NCBI GenBank assembly: GCA_021613335.1
Contig: JAJTWR010000231.1
Span: 2,631,001-2,695,000 of the forward strand
DNA: 64,000 nt
Direction of reading: 5' to 3'
Source: Whitmania pigra
Lineage: Eukaryota; Annelida; Clitellata; Hirudinida; Haemopidae
Shown: positions 43,755 through 56,400 of the stretch, one piece after another
How the letters are laid out: each line of letters starts with the position of its first letter
Position numbering within the stretch: position 1 is the first letter of the stretch
Program-made: the position numbers and the translations under genes
Notes under the pieces: generated by a model
What the model was told of the DNA's origin: nothing
Databases searched by the model: none
What the model saw: only the letters and a program-made list of their open reading frames with translations

Positions 43755-46177
43755 ATGAGAAATATTTGTAAATTTAATTCAAGATTTTTTGCTCATTCGT
43801 GTATTGCTGGGCCTCAGTTAAAACCCTTTTCTGAGGTACCTGGACCATTGAAACTGCCCGTCATAGGCAATGCTTATCTGCTGCCTTTTTACTTTTTAAA
43901 CTCTAAATCTGAAGCCTCGCAATTAAAGACAAGTTTTGAAAAGTATGGATCAATATATAGAGAAAAAATGGGCCAAACAGAAATCGTTCACACAAAGAAT
44001 GCTCAAGACGTCGAAAAGATATACAGAAGCGAAGGTAAGTATCCAAGCCGGATTTCTGTAGAATGTTGGAAAAGATGGAGAGACGAAAATGGATTGTCTA
44101 AAGGAGTCCTCACTGAGTAATGTTCTGGTTGATTACTTATCAAGCGGTTTCAATAACTTCAAAAAGCACTAAATATAAACCCCAGAGAAGGTGAAACCTG
44201 GAAAAGACTGAGGAAACACTTTGACAAACCCATGCTGACTCGAAAATTTGTGTCGACTTACGTTGACGGTTTCAACGCAGTCGGAGATGATTTCCTAGAA
44301 AACATTAGCAAAACAGCTTCGAGGAACGGCGGACTGATTGCAAATATAGAAGAAGAACTATTTCATTGGTCAATCGAAAGTCAGTGAGAAAGCTTTTATA
44401 TCATATAATTACACCTTTACATCATATAATTACACCTTTATATCATATAATTACACCTTTATATCATATAATTACACCTTTATACAATACATTCATATAA
44501 GCATATTCCTTGTTAAGTTTTGATTTTTAAAACTATTTCTTAATGTTTACGTATCATTTGAATACTTCGTGAAGTTACAAATTACTAATTGAGTTATATG
44601 AACGTAGATATTACAAATGTTCTTTTCGAAATTCGACTCGGAGCTCTGTCAGATCAGAGATCAGAAGAAACGACAAAATTTATAGAAGCAGTTCAAGGTG
44701 TTTTCTTGAGTACCCAAAGAATCTTCTACACAACTCCATCGTTTAACAGAATCTTTTTTAGAAAATGGCAACTACTCCATGACGAAAGTTGGAATACAGT
44801 GTTTAATTTGAGTCAGTTTTACTTCCAATTTCTAAATCCATTAAAATTTCTCTATTTATGAAATGTAACTATTTCACTGTTAATTGATTTATGAAGCTAC
44901 GAAACTCATTAACAACAAAGTCAAAGAAATTGAAGTTCAAGGTCGCACTGGACAAGAAACTACTGGATATATGAGTTACTTGACTTCGACAAATTTATCC
45001 CTCGATGAGATATATGGAACTGCCGCGGAAATAATGTTCGGAGCTGTAGACACGGTGAGTAGCTTTTCATACTTAATATAATGATTGTCAGCAACGATTA
45101 TCTTGTTATGACCATAAATAATATAAATGTTTATTGGGATAACCCACTTGGTATCTGAATATTCATTGAACAGTTTGGAGATTAGTCCAAAATTTATTCG
45201 CTCAATTTTGCTTGACCCGTATTTGAAATTTTTCCTCTCTACTTTAATTCGATTATAATCCAATATTTTGCAAAATTTTACATAAAATATTACTAATGTA
45301 CAAATCTTATTTCCAGACATCTGTCTCCATGCAGTGGATTTTATATGAACTGGCCAATCATCCAAGCATTCAGGAAGAGTTACACAAAGAAATTACGTCC
45401 CATTCGGAAATAAAAGCGATCGATGACCTAGCAGACTTTCCCTTGTTGAAAGCGTTTCTAAAAGAAACTTTAAGGTTAATTACATTTCAGTCACTAGAGT
45501 GCCTTTAGATAATAAAGCAAATATTAATCATGCTATTAATAGTCTGTAATATTAATCATATTTGCTATGATTTTACACATTTCATCATTTCTTGTTCTTA
45601 TAACAGACTGTATCCGGTAGCTCTAGTAGCGAGCAGAATTCTTGAAGATGACACCGAATTATCGGGCTTCCTCATCCCGAAAAACGTGATGCCTCAAATG
45701 TTTTACTTCGATTTAAAAATTTTCTTTATTTAAATTAGGATAACCGTTTACTTTATATTTTTAGACAACTGTGCTTGCAAATATGTTTATCATAGGAAGA
45801 AGTGAAGAAAACTTTGAAGACCCGACTTCTTTTAAGCCACATCGTTGGTTGAGAGCCAATAATGGCGAACACCTACATACTTTTGCCTGGTTGCCGTTTG
45901 GATTTGGCCAAAGATCATGCATTGGAAGAAGATTGGCTGAATTGGAAATATATACTCTGCTTTCTAAAGTAAATTATTTATATAATTTTGTTTCTTCAGA
46001 CATGCTCATGTATTTATTAGATTTTAAAATTATTTATTAATATCGACAGAAATACATTTTCAGATAGTTAGAACCTTCATGATCGAAAAGGTGGAACCTG
46101 AACCAATTGTTCCTGTTATTACTGGTCTCCTCACCTTGAGCAGGCCAGTAAATGTGAGATTCATAAGAAGAGCGTAA
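43755..46177 (+). CDS. Mitochondrial-clan cytochrome P450
   Basis: Exons: 43755-44116, 44186-44379, 44608-about 44815, 44897-45054, 45317-45474, 45607-45685, 45765-45968 and 46064-46177. I chose Met 43755 because the next residues (RNICKFNSRFFAHS) look like a mitochondrial presequence; an upstream in-frame Met at 43674 is possible. Haem monooxygenase hallmarks in order: PFSEVPGPLKLPVIGNAYLL; EGKYPSRISVECWKRWRDE and EGETWKRLRKHFDKPML, typical of the mitochondrial clan; the oxygen-binding I-helix FGAVDTTSVSMQW across a junction; K-helix KETLR (ExxR); and the Cys-ligand loop FGFGQRSCIGRR. The protein ends LSRPVNVRFIRRA, about 490 residues, normal length. Mitochondrial P450s take electrons from adrenodoxin and often act on sterols; the substrate is unknown here. 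Family number not assigned. Confidence 0.9.
44399..44482. repeat. 21-bp tandem repeat, four copies
   Basis: The unit TATCATATAATTACACCTTT plus one base is repeated four times in P450 intron 2, with a single change in the first unit. Confidence 0.92.
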
Positions 46178-47517
46178 ATAAGATTCTGTTCATTGAACAG
46201 CGTTCAAAGCAAAAAAATCAACTTTTGACCAGATCCGAGATGATGATTATAATTATAATATTATAATTAGACAAATTTAACCGGCTATTTAAAATGCAGA
46301 TCTTCGTTTCCATGACTCGTAATTTTACGTTGCTTTTATTAGTATTATTTATTAAAGTTTGTTATATATTTTATATATGCCTACACAAATTACGCTTGTA
46401 AAAGTAATGTTTTTATGACTTTTTCTACTTCAAATTGAATTTATTCCAGTTGTTTATTCAAATATATTTATTTTCTTTTACACAACTGCACAGCACTTTA
46501 TCATTTTGTTATAAATAGACAGGGCTATAGCCAGAAAATGATTTCGGGAGGGTCAAATTTTTATTTTTTTAAGCTATAAATGTTACATTATAATACAATT
46601 TCTTACAATATTTTTTGGACTACAATTAATGCAAAAAAAATATGATATTTTTAGCTAAGCGAAGTGGCTATGTGTAGCTAAGTGAAAAGGATATCAATTT
46701 ATCAGTTCAATAAAATGATGGAAATGATAAATCTGGTACAAGTTGAACATCAACAACGACTGCTATTTTTGTTTGTAAGGCTTAGCAGACCGAATGTCAT
46801 TTAAGTTTCTCCAAACTTAGAAGTATTTCGCCCAGATGGCTGACTCCATCCTTGACCAGCCTTCGACACAAATCAGATCCAACATGTGCCCTCTAAACTC
46901 CTGGAAATCAAACCAAAGAAGTGCCAACAGTCTGTCGTTTCTGTTATAAAATGTAACAAATCTTGTCCCAGAGCCGAAGCCCAGTTCATGTTAAAGGACT
47001 AACCCCAATATTAAAGCACACTCCAGCGGCAGATGCATAGATGGACGATTAAGGCGGGAGAATTCACTGGCCGTTGTCAGTCTTGGTGAAACAATGCCTT
47101 CGCCATTTATATACTTGCATTTCTTGCTAATCCATAAGCAAAGTTTTTAAAATATACAATTATAATTTTTGTTTATAATATTTTGGGGGATTTGAACCTG
47201 TAAGCATGAAACGAACCATCGATTTGTTTTTTATTGTATGTGACTTCTTTCATCCATTACATATTATATCTCTCGAGATTCTGAACACTATTAAACATTA
47301 AGCTGGTGTTTCAAGTCTTTGCTTCAAGATAAACGATTCGATTGTGCAATTCAAAAGACGCATTAGAGCATTTCTAGATCAGAGGATCTTAAAAGTTGAA
47401 AAAAAAACTACAAAAAAAGAGTAAATGAAATATAATAAGTGTATGACGGTTCAAGAGTTCGCATCACTTGCTATCTACAGAACTTAGTTGTGAACAGATT
47501 TATAAATTAAAAATAAT
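46178..47517. other. Intergenic stretch with a hAT-type end
   Basis: P450 3' flank. At about 46512, CAGGGCTATAGCCAGAAAAT, then GATTTCGGGAGGGTCAAATT, matches (reverse-complemented) the right end of the hAT copy at 28580-29837. Near 46697, TTTATCAGTTCAATAAAATG also occurs as TTTATCAGTTCAACAAAATG near 30079. About 46790-47120 is less AT-rich but has no intact frame. It is probably transposon debris. Confidence 0.5.
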
Positions 47518-49364
47518 ATGGTTTGGATTTATTATATTTTATCATTGAGAATATCCCTTCCTGTGGCTACCCTTTGGCTTGCATTCCATATTGTGGCTCG
47601 TTCAGACATTAATCTTGAAAAATTCAAAGATTCAGGTGTCGAAATATGCGTCAGCTCTGAAAATCATCTGACAATCGCAGTTCGTTCTTTGCTGGAATGT
47701 GGAGTTCAATGTGCAAAACATCGCTTTGGATCCTGCACAGCAATGACATATATCAAAGCAAATAAGACATGTCAATTGCTGACCAAGAACTTGAATATAA
47801 GTTACTACGTTCCTGGATGTACCTCTTACCGAGTACGTGTTTGACTTTATAAAATAATTTTAGATTAATCTCCATTCACAATTTACATTATTTTCTCATT
47901 TAGAACAAAAGATATACGGGTGAGCCAATTATTTTATGAAACTATTTCTAGAACATTAAAGTTTTAATATTTTCAGGATTTTAAGCACCCTCAGCATCTA
48001 ATTGCTCGGAGACAGGTAATATGCAGATTTTTTTTTAGCAATAAGACCATAAACAAAAACACATGTAATGTTTTGCAGGGTTACCTGCGGTGAATTACAC
48101 GGAGTGTTCAATACCTTTCACCTACAAAGGAAAGTTGTACAACGATTGTGTACAACTCAATCCTGACAATTCTTGTGATGTTCGATATTGTCAGATACTT
48201 GATGGAAGTATAGTTGCCTGCAATCCTCATAATGGTTCTTATCCCTAAAATTTATTAGGTAAAAATTATTAGACCACAATTTTGGGATATTTTGTTGCAG
48301 ATATGGTTGGCATTACTGTCATCAAAAACATCACAGTTGGAGGTCAAGTGTTACCAGCCCCTGTTATAAATAATTGGATAATTATTCAGCAAAGAATTGA
48401 TGGAAGCACTTCGTTTTACCAAAACTGGGAAACTTACAAACAGGGTAATCAAAATAAACAGTAGTTCAGAATAATTTTTAATGTTATTAACGCAGAAGTT
48501 TTAAAACAGTTTTAGAAATATTTTCAGTATGCAATGTTTTTTTAAGGCTTTGGAAATCCATTATCAAACTTTTGGTTCGGACTTGAAAACCTTCAGCCGC
48601 TTATGGCCCGCGACCTTGCGCTTCGCCTTGAGATTTTCGCGAATGATGTTTGGTACTCTGACATGTATTCAACATTTAACCTCAAAAATGAGGGCTAGTT
48701 TATTGAACATTGTTTACGATGTTTTCAATTTTCAAACGAAACTCTGAACAAAATTTTGTTTTTCGTTTCAGCCCTGGGTTACAAAATTCATGTTAATGGA
48801 TATTATGGAGATAGTGGCGATGTTATCAAAAAGGCCCAAACTCCAGATCTCGTCATATTTAATTCCCAATTCTCGACGTTCGATAACGATAACGATAAAC
48901 TGAAATCTGGAATGTGTGCCAAAGACAGTGGATGGTGGTTTAAAAAGTGTTCCAGTTTTAACCTCAATGCACCCTATGATGATCCAAGTCAATTTAGGTT
49001 GTTTTATAGAAGTTTAATTTTGAATGCTACAACATTTCTCATAATTTTTATTTAGTTATCTTAGTTTTAAATCATTGCGATAATATTTATTATAATATCT
49101 GCTCAACCAGATTTAATTGCATTGTATTTCACTTTGTGAAGCTTTCATCTTTTTGAATTTATACAAATTTGTCTTATTTTGGATTTTCCTTTTTTGTTTG
49201 TAACTTCCCAACATGCAATTCAACACATTACTTTATTATGGTACATCATTTTTCTATTATCTCTTAACTGCCATAATACCTTTATTTTTTACAGATATTA
49301 CTTGGTGACGTCTGATTCCTACGTGCCGATTACCACTTGTCGAATGATGGTGAAGCTAGTTTGA
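47518..49364 (+). CDS. Secreted PAN/apple + Cys-rich + fibrinogen-related protein, copy 2
   Basis: Exons: 47518-47832, 47904-47919 (16 bases), 48079-48234, 48301-48444, 48547-48693, 48772-48997 and 49295-49364, the same structure as copy 1. The start at 47518 gives a longer leader (MVWIYYILSLRISLPVATLW) before the shared LAFHIVARSDINLEKF; the two copies differ only there and in scattered substitutions. PAN-like domain, small Cys module and fibrinogen-related domain are all intact (IQQRIDGSTSFYQNWETYKQ, YYGDSGDVIKKA, DKLKSGMCAKDSGWWFKKCS, TTCRMMVKLV). Exons and several introns are nearly identical to copy 1, so the duplication is recent or the copies convert. Intron 5 again uses an apparent GC donor (48694-48695). 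It ends 110 bases from the convergent PDZ gene. Confidence 0.88.
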
Positions 49365-49473
49365 ACATCGTTGAAAACTTAAACTTATCTAAACAAAAAT
49401 ATTTAATCAAGCATAATCCAATCTAATTTTTCATTGCGCAAACGCGATTAAAGCGAATATTTTGTAAATTCGT

Positions 49474-50661
49474 TTAAAACTTTCTGTGGGCTTTTATTAG
49501 AATGAATCCATGTTCCAGTTTTTCGATGTATTCAAGGACTGAGGACAGACTTGTGTTTGACAGGGTACGTCCGTTGACACTCAAAACTTCATCTCCTTCT
49601 TGAAAACATTTCTTTGCCTCTGAATCTGATTTTTAATTCATAAAATCAACGTGTAGAAATGACATTTTGCTATTAAAAAGTATGTTTCTCTACCTTTATG
49701 TAACTCCTTGATGACAATAACTTTTTTACCGTTACGAGTCGAGGTATCTAAAGAAAATCCGAAACATTTATTTCCTGACTTCTCTAGGTTAACCTCGAAC
49801 AAGAGTCCTGATTTTGAAGTTTCCATAGCATCGCCTCGAAAATGAGTCGGTCTAAAGTTGTCTTCCTTTTTGCTCAATGAATGACTTGCGCTTAGATCCA
49901 GGTTGTTTTTGTGAACTTTGTTTGAATCTTGATCATTTTTCATTTTAATATCTTTGAGAACATTTTCAAGAATCTGGTCTTCCTCGTCCTTTCTCAGTGC
50001 TTCTCTGAGAAGTGGGCAAAGACTTTCTTGTATCACTCTGCGACTTCTGTAAATGGTCCCACTCACCTCACAACCTTGATGGCCATTATTCGGCGGAGTG
50101 ATAAATTTAGCTCTATTTGTGTTTAGGCCACCATTAGATTGTTCCACAAAATTTGAAATATTTGATTGTTTGTTGTCTTTTGTGCTCCAGCAACTTGGTG
50201 TTTTTTTCCAGTTGGGCTCATCCAGGGATAAAAACTGATTTCGCGAATAAAGCGAATCGTACTGACGGGATTTCATGAGTGGAGATGCAGGTTGGGATCT
50301 TGCATTCCCGTCAAAGGAAAATAGTTTAGGACTACTTCTGAGTGACTTTGGCTGAAGGGCTTTGGGCAGGTGACGACAAGCCTTCAGTTTTACAATAGCA
50401 CTTTCATCAGCTCGGTAACTTAACATTCCGATGTTTGGCTCCTCTTTATAGCAAAAATTAAAAAAAATTAATTTGTTCTTTATGTTTGTCGCAATTTAAT
50501 TCGTGCATGTTCGTAAAATTCACACTGAACAAAATCGGAAACGCAGCAGAGATTTCAAGTTAAATGTTCTCGATGATTTGCATTAAGTTACCTCCAAACT
50601 CGAGGAATTTCAAGCACGACGATACTTTGAATATCTGATGAAGTGATGAACTTCGATCCAT
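49474..50661 (-). CDS. Protein with a C-terminal PDZ domain
   Basis: Three exons: 50592-50661, 49694-50443 and 49474-49625, phases consistent. The start Met (50661) begins MDRSSSLHQIFKVSS. About 200 residues of Ser/Asn/Lys-rich, probably disordered sequence follow, with many basic-Ser sites (KSLRSSPKLFSFDGN). The last 90 residues are a PDZ domain: CFGFSLDTSTRNGKKVIVIK (an unusual CFGF carboxylate-binding loop where GLGF is typical), then FQEGDEVLSVNGRTLSNTSL and VLEYIEKLEHGFILIKAH. The protein stops right after the domain (AHRKF). PDZ domains bind C-terminal peptides of membrane proteins, so a scaffold role is likely. Partner and orthologue are not identified; the arrangement of a long disordered head with one terminal PDZ resembles small adaptor proteins. 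Confidence 0.78.
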
Positions 50662-51189
50662 TTGTTTTACTGATAAAATAGAAATACGCTTAATAATATA
50701 TACTGACTTTTTAACAAATAAACTTTTATTGATAAACCAGAGAAATAAACAATTACAAATAAACATAACATGGCATGCAAATGAAACATGTAACCGCAGC
50801 GTTATCAGTGCAAGGAATGTTGGCAACATCAATTATTTCACGCATTTTTGTTTTTCCATAGTTGTGATTGGTCGATTTGTAATATAGCAAAGGTGAGACT
50901 ATGGGACTCTTCCTACATCATCTTCTACAAATAAGACATCATTTATTCACTTTTAAGTTTTATTAATACCTTAATAAAGCATTAAACGTGAAATAATCTT
51001 GTGGGTCAAGTTTGGTTTTTGTATTTAGCATTTGCTTCACAATAATGTGAAATAACTTTGTTTTTGAAGGCTGGACTTTGAAATACACTTGATTTTCTTG
51101 TCAGATCGGTATTATATTATCTATAAAATTGATATTAGATATTACACAAAATTAAGTAAAATAATCAACTATATTCATTTAAGTGACCA

Positions 51190-51848
51190 TCATGTTGGAT
51201 GGGTGGGGAGCATGGAAATGAATGTGAACCCCAGAAGAGGCGTACGAATACTCATCGTTGCTGAGTTAACTGTTTGACGAACTGGCGACTCGCACTCAGG
51301 CATTTCTGCCTTCTCACATTTCAGTCTCCACTTTTTGCGTCGACAAAGCAATAGTTCATGATCTCGACAGTCTTTGTCGCATTCCACCGTAAATTCTTCT
51401 GTGCTCGTGGTGAGAGTAGCAATCTCCTTCTCTGAAAGAAAGCTGGTATATTTTATCTGGAGAACATTCTGGACAAGACTCTGTTTTAAATCATTATAAG
51501 AGACATTTTTGTCTTTGAAAGACTATGCATTTTTATATTTCCTTTTGATTTTATGTGAACTCCACCCACCTAACACCGTTAAGATGATGCTTGAAATAAT
51601 TTGGATGGAATCCTGATTTAAACACTTATATTCACCGGCTAAAGTTTCTGTAACTTTGTCTGTGACGAGGTTATATCGATTTAACGTAAAAACCTCGCCC
51701 CACTTATCTTGGAAGCCACCTTGATATGATCTATAAATCCTCAACCAACGTGTTTCGTTTTTCTTAAGCCATGCCAAGTTTTTGATATCATGTTCCGATT
51801 CACATAGCATCTCTAGCTTTTCTCCTATACGTTTTGATATGTTATAAT
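51190..51848 (-). CDS. Immunoglobulin-domain protein, C-terminal exons (5' part not found)
   Basis: Two exons joined in phase: 51570-51848 and 51190-51431. The first encodes an Ig-like domain: GEKLEMLCESEHDIKNLAWL (first Cys and the Trp of the core), then VTETLAGEYKCLNQD (Y.C of strand F). The second has a Cys-rich patch (VECDKDCRDHELLLCRRKKW, then CEKAEMPECESP), a Ser/Thr stretch and a hydrophobic C-terminus (LLGFTFISMLPTHPT) that could be a short GPI-type signal; this last point is speculation. An acceptor CTTCGCAG precedes 51848, so at least one exon, presumably with signal peptide, lies upstream (above 51849). I could not place it. Confidence 0.6.
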
Positions 51849-52312
51849 CTGCGAAGTGAAAAGTTGCTTGAATGGAATTTTTAAAATCTTTCAGTAAGTG
51901 ACTAACAATTTAATGGTCTATCAAAATTCTTCGAAGTATCGAACAGAGGTAAGATGATCCAGTTAAGACTTAAGAGCTTCAATTGATAAATCATTCTCTT
52001 TCAAAAATCTTTTCTTGTAATCCGATGATAGCCTGTGATAAATAAAAGATCATCGTAAGCTTTCTTTTTCATCTCCGCAAAGATGACGTGTGCTCAAATA
52101 TGACGCAGAAAATATTTGTTTATTTGATTATAGTCCTTTGCATAACAGGACGCAGAAAATAAATAATTCGTTGTATAAAACCAATTGTTTATGCCTAGGT
52201 TCATCCACAACTTATTAGCCAGTTAAGAAAGCGCTACGAAAAAGTTTTTTTTAAGTCAAAAAATATATATTAATACATACTATTAATAAACATAAACGTA
52301 ACTTAACAATCA
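51849..52312. other. Upstream part of the Ig-domain gene, no exon assigned
   Basis: AT-rich. It should contain the missing 5' exon(s) of the minus-strand Ig gene, but no signal-peptide frame is convincing. Confidence 0.35.
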
Positions 52313-52500
52313 TTTACAGTGGTTAAGAAGACAGGGCAGATTGGCCGATTTGGTTTTGTGCCTGCATACGGTGGTAATTGCAACAGTCGTAATGTGTCGA
52401 AACCTAGCCTGAACTGCCGCCAGTGCCCTTGGGAAGGAGCGCTATATAAATTATTACAAAAAGCGCCTCTGACGCTACGCATATGGCGCTACGCAAACGA
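52313..52500 (+). repeat. SINE copy
   Basis: It begins AGTGGTTAAGAAGACAGGGC (box A-like), has GTGTCGAAACCTAGC as a box B-like segment near 52397, then CTGAACTGCCGCCAGTGCCC and GGAGCGCTATATAAATTATT. The tail matches the SINEs in the CNOT9 and NMNAT introns. It is GC-richer than its flanks. Confidence 0.5.
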
Positions 52501-52604
52501 AGTACAAGACTTGGTACAAGACTGGAATAATAACTTTTTAGTTCTAATAACCAAATTTACCTAGGTATATCTTATATTTATCTATCGTATCCGCATGGGT
52601 TACT

Positions 52605-52895
52605 TGTCTAGTTCACAAGGAAACCACCCTTGCGCTGAAAAAATTATTTTTTAAGTTTCCTGAAGCCTTCCTATATAACTTACAATTCGTGCCCTCTAGT
52701 AGAAGCACTTTATGGCTTCTAAAACTACTTAGGCAAAAGGCCGTCCCTTCCCGATAAGATGTTGAAGGCCTCGATGAGGTTCCCTCTACATCTTTTCTTT
52801 TTGTTGTTAGTTTGCATCTACTTAATCTTTCCTCGTAACTCGGCTTTCCAAATTTTTTTTTTTCCATCCTGGTTGCCCTTCCCATTCACATCAAA
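52605..52895 (-). mobile_element. CR1/jockey-type reverse transcriptase tail, decayed
   Basis: The minus strand reads PSYEERLSRCKLTT, then in a shifted frame GNLIEAFNILSGRDGLLP, RGHEL and FFQRKGGFLVN. That is the ordered end of many CR1/jockey-like reverse transcriptases (YEERL..L.LTTL, RGDLIE.FKI, TRGH, FF..R....WN). Stops and frameshifts are frequent. Only about 290 bases remain. Confidence 0.65.
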
Positions 52896-53423
52896 GGCCG
52901 TATTAACTATTCCCAAACGTAGAATATTTTAGCTATTTCCAAATAACAAGCCTTCATTAAAATGAAGAACTTTTACCTGAAATTTATACTGATGCGAGGA
53001 CCATTGCTTTCCTTCAAATAACGCCCTGCTACCAACTTAGGACATTGGACATCGTTTTCTACATTTAGAAAAATATCAACTAAATATTATTTATTAACGG
53101 TCAACTAAATTAATAATTGTACTATATTCATAATATTCACTCGTTGCGTTATATTTCACAAATTCAATTATTTATCTTGGACTTCATAAAATCACTCAAT
53201 TTACTTTACTAAATTAAACGATGTTTTAAATTTATTTTTTTATATTTAATGTAACATTAAAACTTCTGTGCTCGCTTCAATTTCACAGATTCTAAATTTT
53301 AAATAATTTATAAATCTGTTTCAAAACTATGTTGTTGTTATGGCGGAGAGCGTTTTCTTAATGTTGCTCCGAGTTCTGTAACTACCGCTAAATCTAATAA
53401 CACTTATTTGAAGTGTTTGTTTT
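52896..53423. other. ARID2 upstream region
   Basis: AT-rich sequence with no exon recognised; presumably the promoter and 5' UTR of ARID2. Confidence 0.5.
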
Positions 53424-56400
53424 ATGGATAAAAAGAAGATTTCAATGGGATTTTTGAATACGTCAAAATTTGAGTCAGAACTAATGTGTAATGATAAGGC
53501 ATCTAGTACTTACCTGCTTGAAAGAGAGAGGTTTACCAAAGATCTGTTGCAGTTTCATACGCAGCGAGGGTAATATGCTTAAATTTATGTAGATAGTTGT
53601 TTGAATTTAACATGGAATATTTATACAATAAGAAATAGATATAAAGAGCTGTGAGTCAAAGGCTATAATGTATTTTAAAATTGAAGCTCACCTCTCAACC
53701 GAATCCCTCGCCTCAATGGGAAACCTTTAGATTTGTATGCATTATATCTTTCTGTCACAAGAAATGGAGGATGGGAAAGGGTATTTATTTTATTTTGATT
53801 TGATTTTTCTTAATAAATGTGTTATTATTTGTTGCAAATGGTAAAGTTTTGGATGCCTTTCAGTAAGTGCTTCCATCTGTCAAGAAAGTCATGACAAACA
53901 TTCATTAAATAAACATTTTTTTCAAGTTTTACATTGTCCAGGAAACTTGTCGTACTAAAGTTCTTTTGACCAAATTCATTTATTCATGCAAAAATAAATA
54001 AATGGTAAAATTCATGATCACTTTATTACATCAATTAAAGGTTACAAATGAAGAAAAGTGGTTTGATGTCTTGTCTTCACTTGATCTAAACAAATCCTGT
54101 GGAAATGCAGACTTTGCCTTAAGACAGATCTACATCAAGTACTGACATTTATGAGAGATACCATTGCTTGTTTGCCTTTAATTGTTCCAGTCTTGGTTAT
54201 CCAGGTATCTTCACTATTATGAGAAGGTCCACTATTTTGGACAAGAGGTTGACATAAGAGAGGATCAAAATGAATCTGAGGATGCTTCGAGGAAAAAGAC
54301 GAGCAATCATGTTGGAGGGGTTGTTTTTTCCTACAACCATCAGCAGCACAACATCTCAGGTAACGAAAAGATTCGTTCAACGTGATGTCCACTTCATTCG
54401 TTCTGCCCATTACTATTTCTCCATTTGGGGTTTTTCTTGATTTGCACAATAAATTAGAAGGATGATTGAGTGTATAATTTTTCAAATGTCCAATATATTT
54501 GTCTTTAGGTTTAGGTTATAAATCGATGAATTCATGGCTAATTGTTTTGAGTTTAAATTTGAACTTAGCTTACGCTTTGCATTTTGTTCTTAAAGACTCG
54601 ACCAGAGAATTGTTGGGTGTGGCAAGAGACTCCAATCTGTTGTTCAATGCAAATTATGCCTCACTTGAAAAGTCCCTGGCATCAGGGCTTCCCAATGAAG
54701 TTGATTTTGCCATAAACATTTGCCTTCTGCTGTCCAATGACTCGAAACATGTCCTAAAGGGTCCGAAAAGCATTAAAGTGGTTGAACTTCTTCTCTCGCA
54801 TGTAGGCATTTTTAAGCAAGGTAGGTGGATACCCAAGATTATTAATGTTACAGAATGTGAATTTATGCTTTTTATTCTGCACTGAGCTTACAAAGGAAAA
54901 CTTTTATGTTTTAGGACCTTCTTCATATTCTTGGGATTTTGAGAGTGATACCAATCTCAATTTTGAAGAGGTTGGCTTTAAAATAATGAAATTTAGTTTG
55001 AAGTAATCTGTGATACGTTGGCGTTCGGGTAGTCGATTTACCAATGGGTTTGTTTTAATTTTTATTACAGTTTTGGTTTGAAACTGTGAAAAACAAAGAA
55101 GTGCTGCAGCTGGTTTGTCCTGAGAACTTATTGTCTGACAAAGGTCTGCAGTAAGATGTTTTTATCTGCTTGTATTACCGGTAACATTATTTCATAATTT
55201 GTTTCGTCCAGTCGATTTGGGTTCCCAGGCAGCAAGCGACGAAGTCGATATTTTTAGTCATTGCAGACTGCGGCTTGGAGTCAAGGATAAGGAGGGACAG
55301 AGAGTGACACAGGCATTTTTAACTTCTATTGGAAATTATAACATAAATTATACAAATTATTATTTAATCATTGTTTGAAATAAAAATATAAATTCAAGTA
55401 ATGTGATCCTCAGGTAGCTCACATTGTGCGAAACTTCCTCGTTGACGAAGAAAATGTAGAAGCTCTGGCTTCCAGCAGGGTTCTGTTCAGGTAGTTAATG
55501 TTAATATTAAATCACTTTGTAGTTCTAACCTAACATAAAGGCTGCTAAATATGTAAACCAATCATATTGTTAGTGGCTTTTAGTATGAGTCAGAGGAATA
55601 TTTTTGACCATTAAGATCAAATTTGTAGAAGTTACATCAAAATTTTTAGATTTTGTCTTTTGTTTATTTATTAATGGCATAGACATCTTAAAGTATTAAA
55701 TGCTGATATATTGAATTGTTATAATCGCCATAATAATTAATTAATAAAAGTTGGCAATATCTTTTCTCCATAAAAGATTTCTTATGTTGTGCGCCCACAA
55801 CAACTTTGGATGCGTCAGACAGCTAGGACTGGATGCGCTTTCCTACCTCTCGTCCAAGGTTAGCTCGTCGTGCTTTTTATCGACCCGTGAATAAATGAAG
55901 TAATTTATGCTACCTTGATTTTACCATTGATTATTTTTTTGTTCAGATCATTCTCGACCCGGTCGACAGCAGATTGACTCAGGTTGTTCTGCGGTTGATT
56001 TCAAGATGTGTTCATTCCGTCGACAAGTTTGAGATCATCCGGGGATGCGACCTGATTGGCCAGTTGTCACAGTCCAATGAAGACAACTTGTGTGTCGAGC
56101 TCGACGAATCTCTCTACGCGATCCTCGTTCGGATGCTCACCCTTCATGACCTCCAACTTCTCTTGGCTTCTCTTGAGGCCCTCTATCAGCTCAGTGAAAA
56201 TGGCCATGTGCCATGCAATGCCATTGTGTCTGTCCACAAGTCAATTGGTAAAATATTAAATGTGAAACTTATAAGAAATTATTAGCCTTCTGTTATTAGC
56301 TAACTGTAAGCATATATTAACATTAATTAACCGGACAGATACTCTGCTGGGTCTTCTGACCATTGATGCACAAAAGCAGCTACTAACCTCTGATTCACTG

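Noticed and set aside
44976..45365. 129-codon minus-strand frame across a P450 intron
   Set aside because: It overlaps two supported plus-strand P450 exons and their intron, and has no recognisable motif.
49929..50126. Plus-strand frame inside the PDZ gene
   Set aside because: Antisense shadow of the large minus-strand exon.
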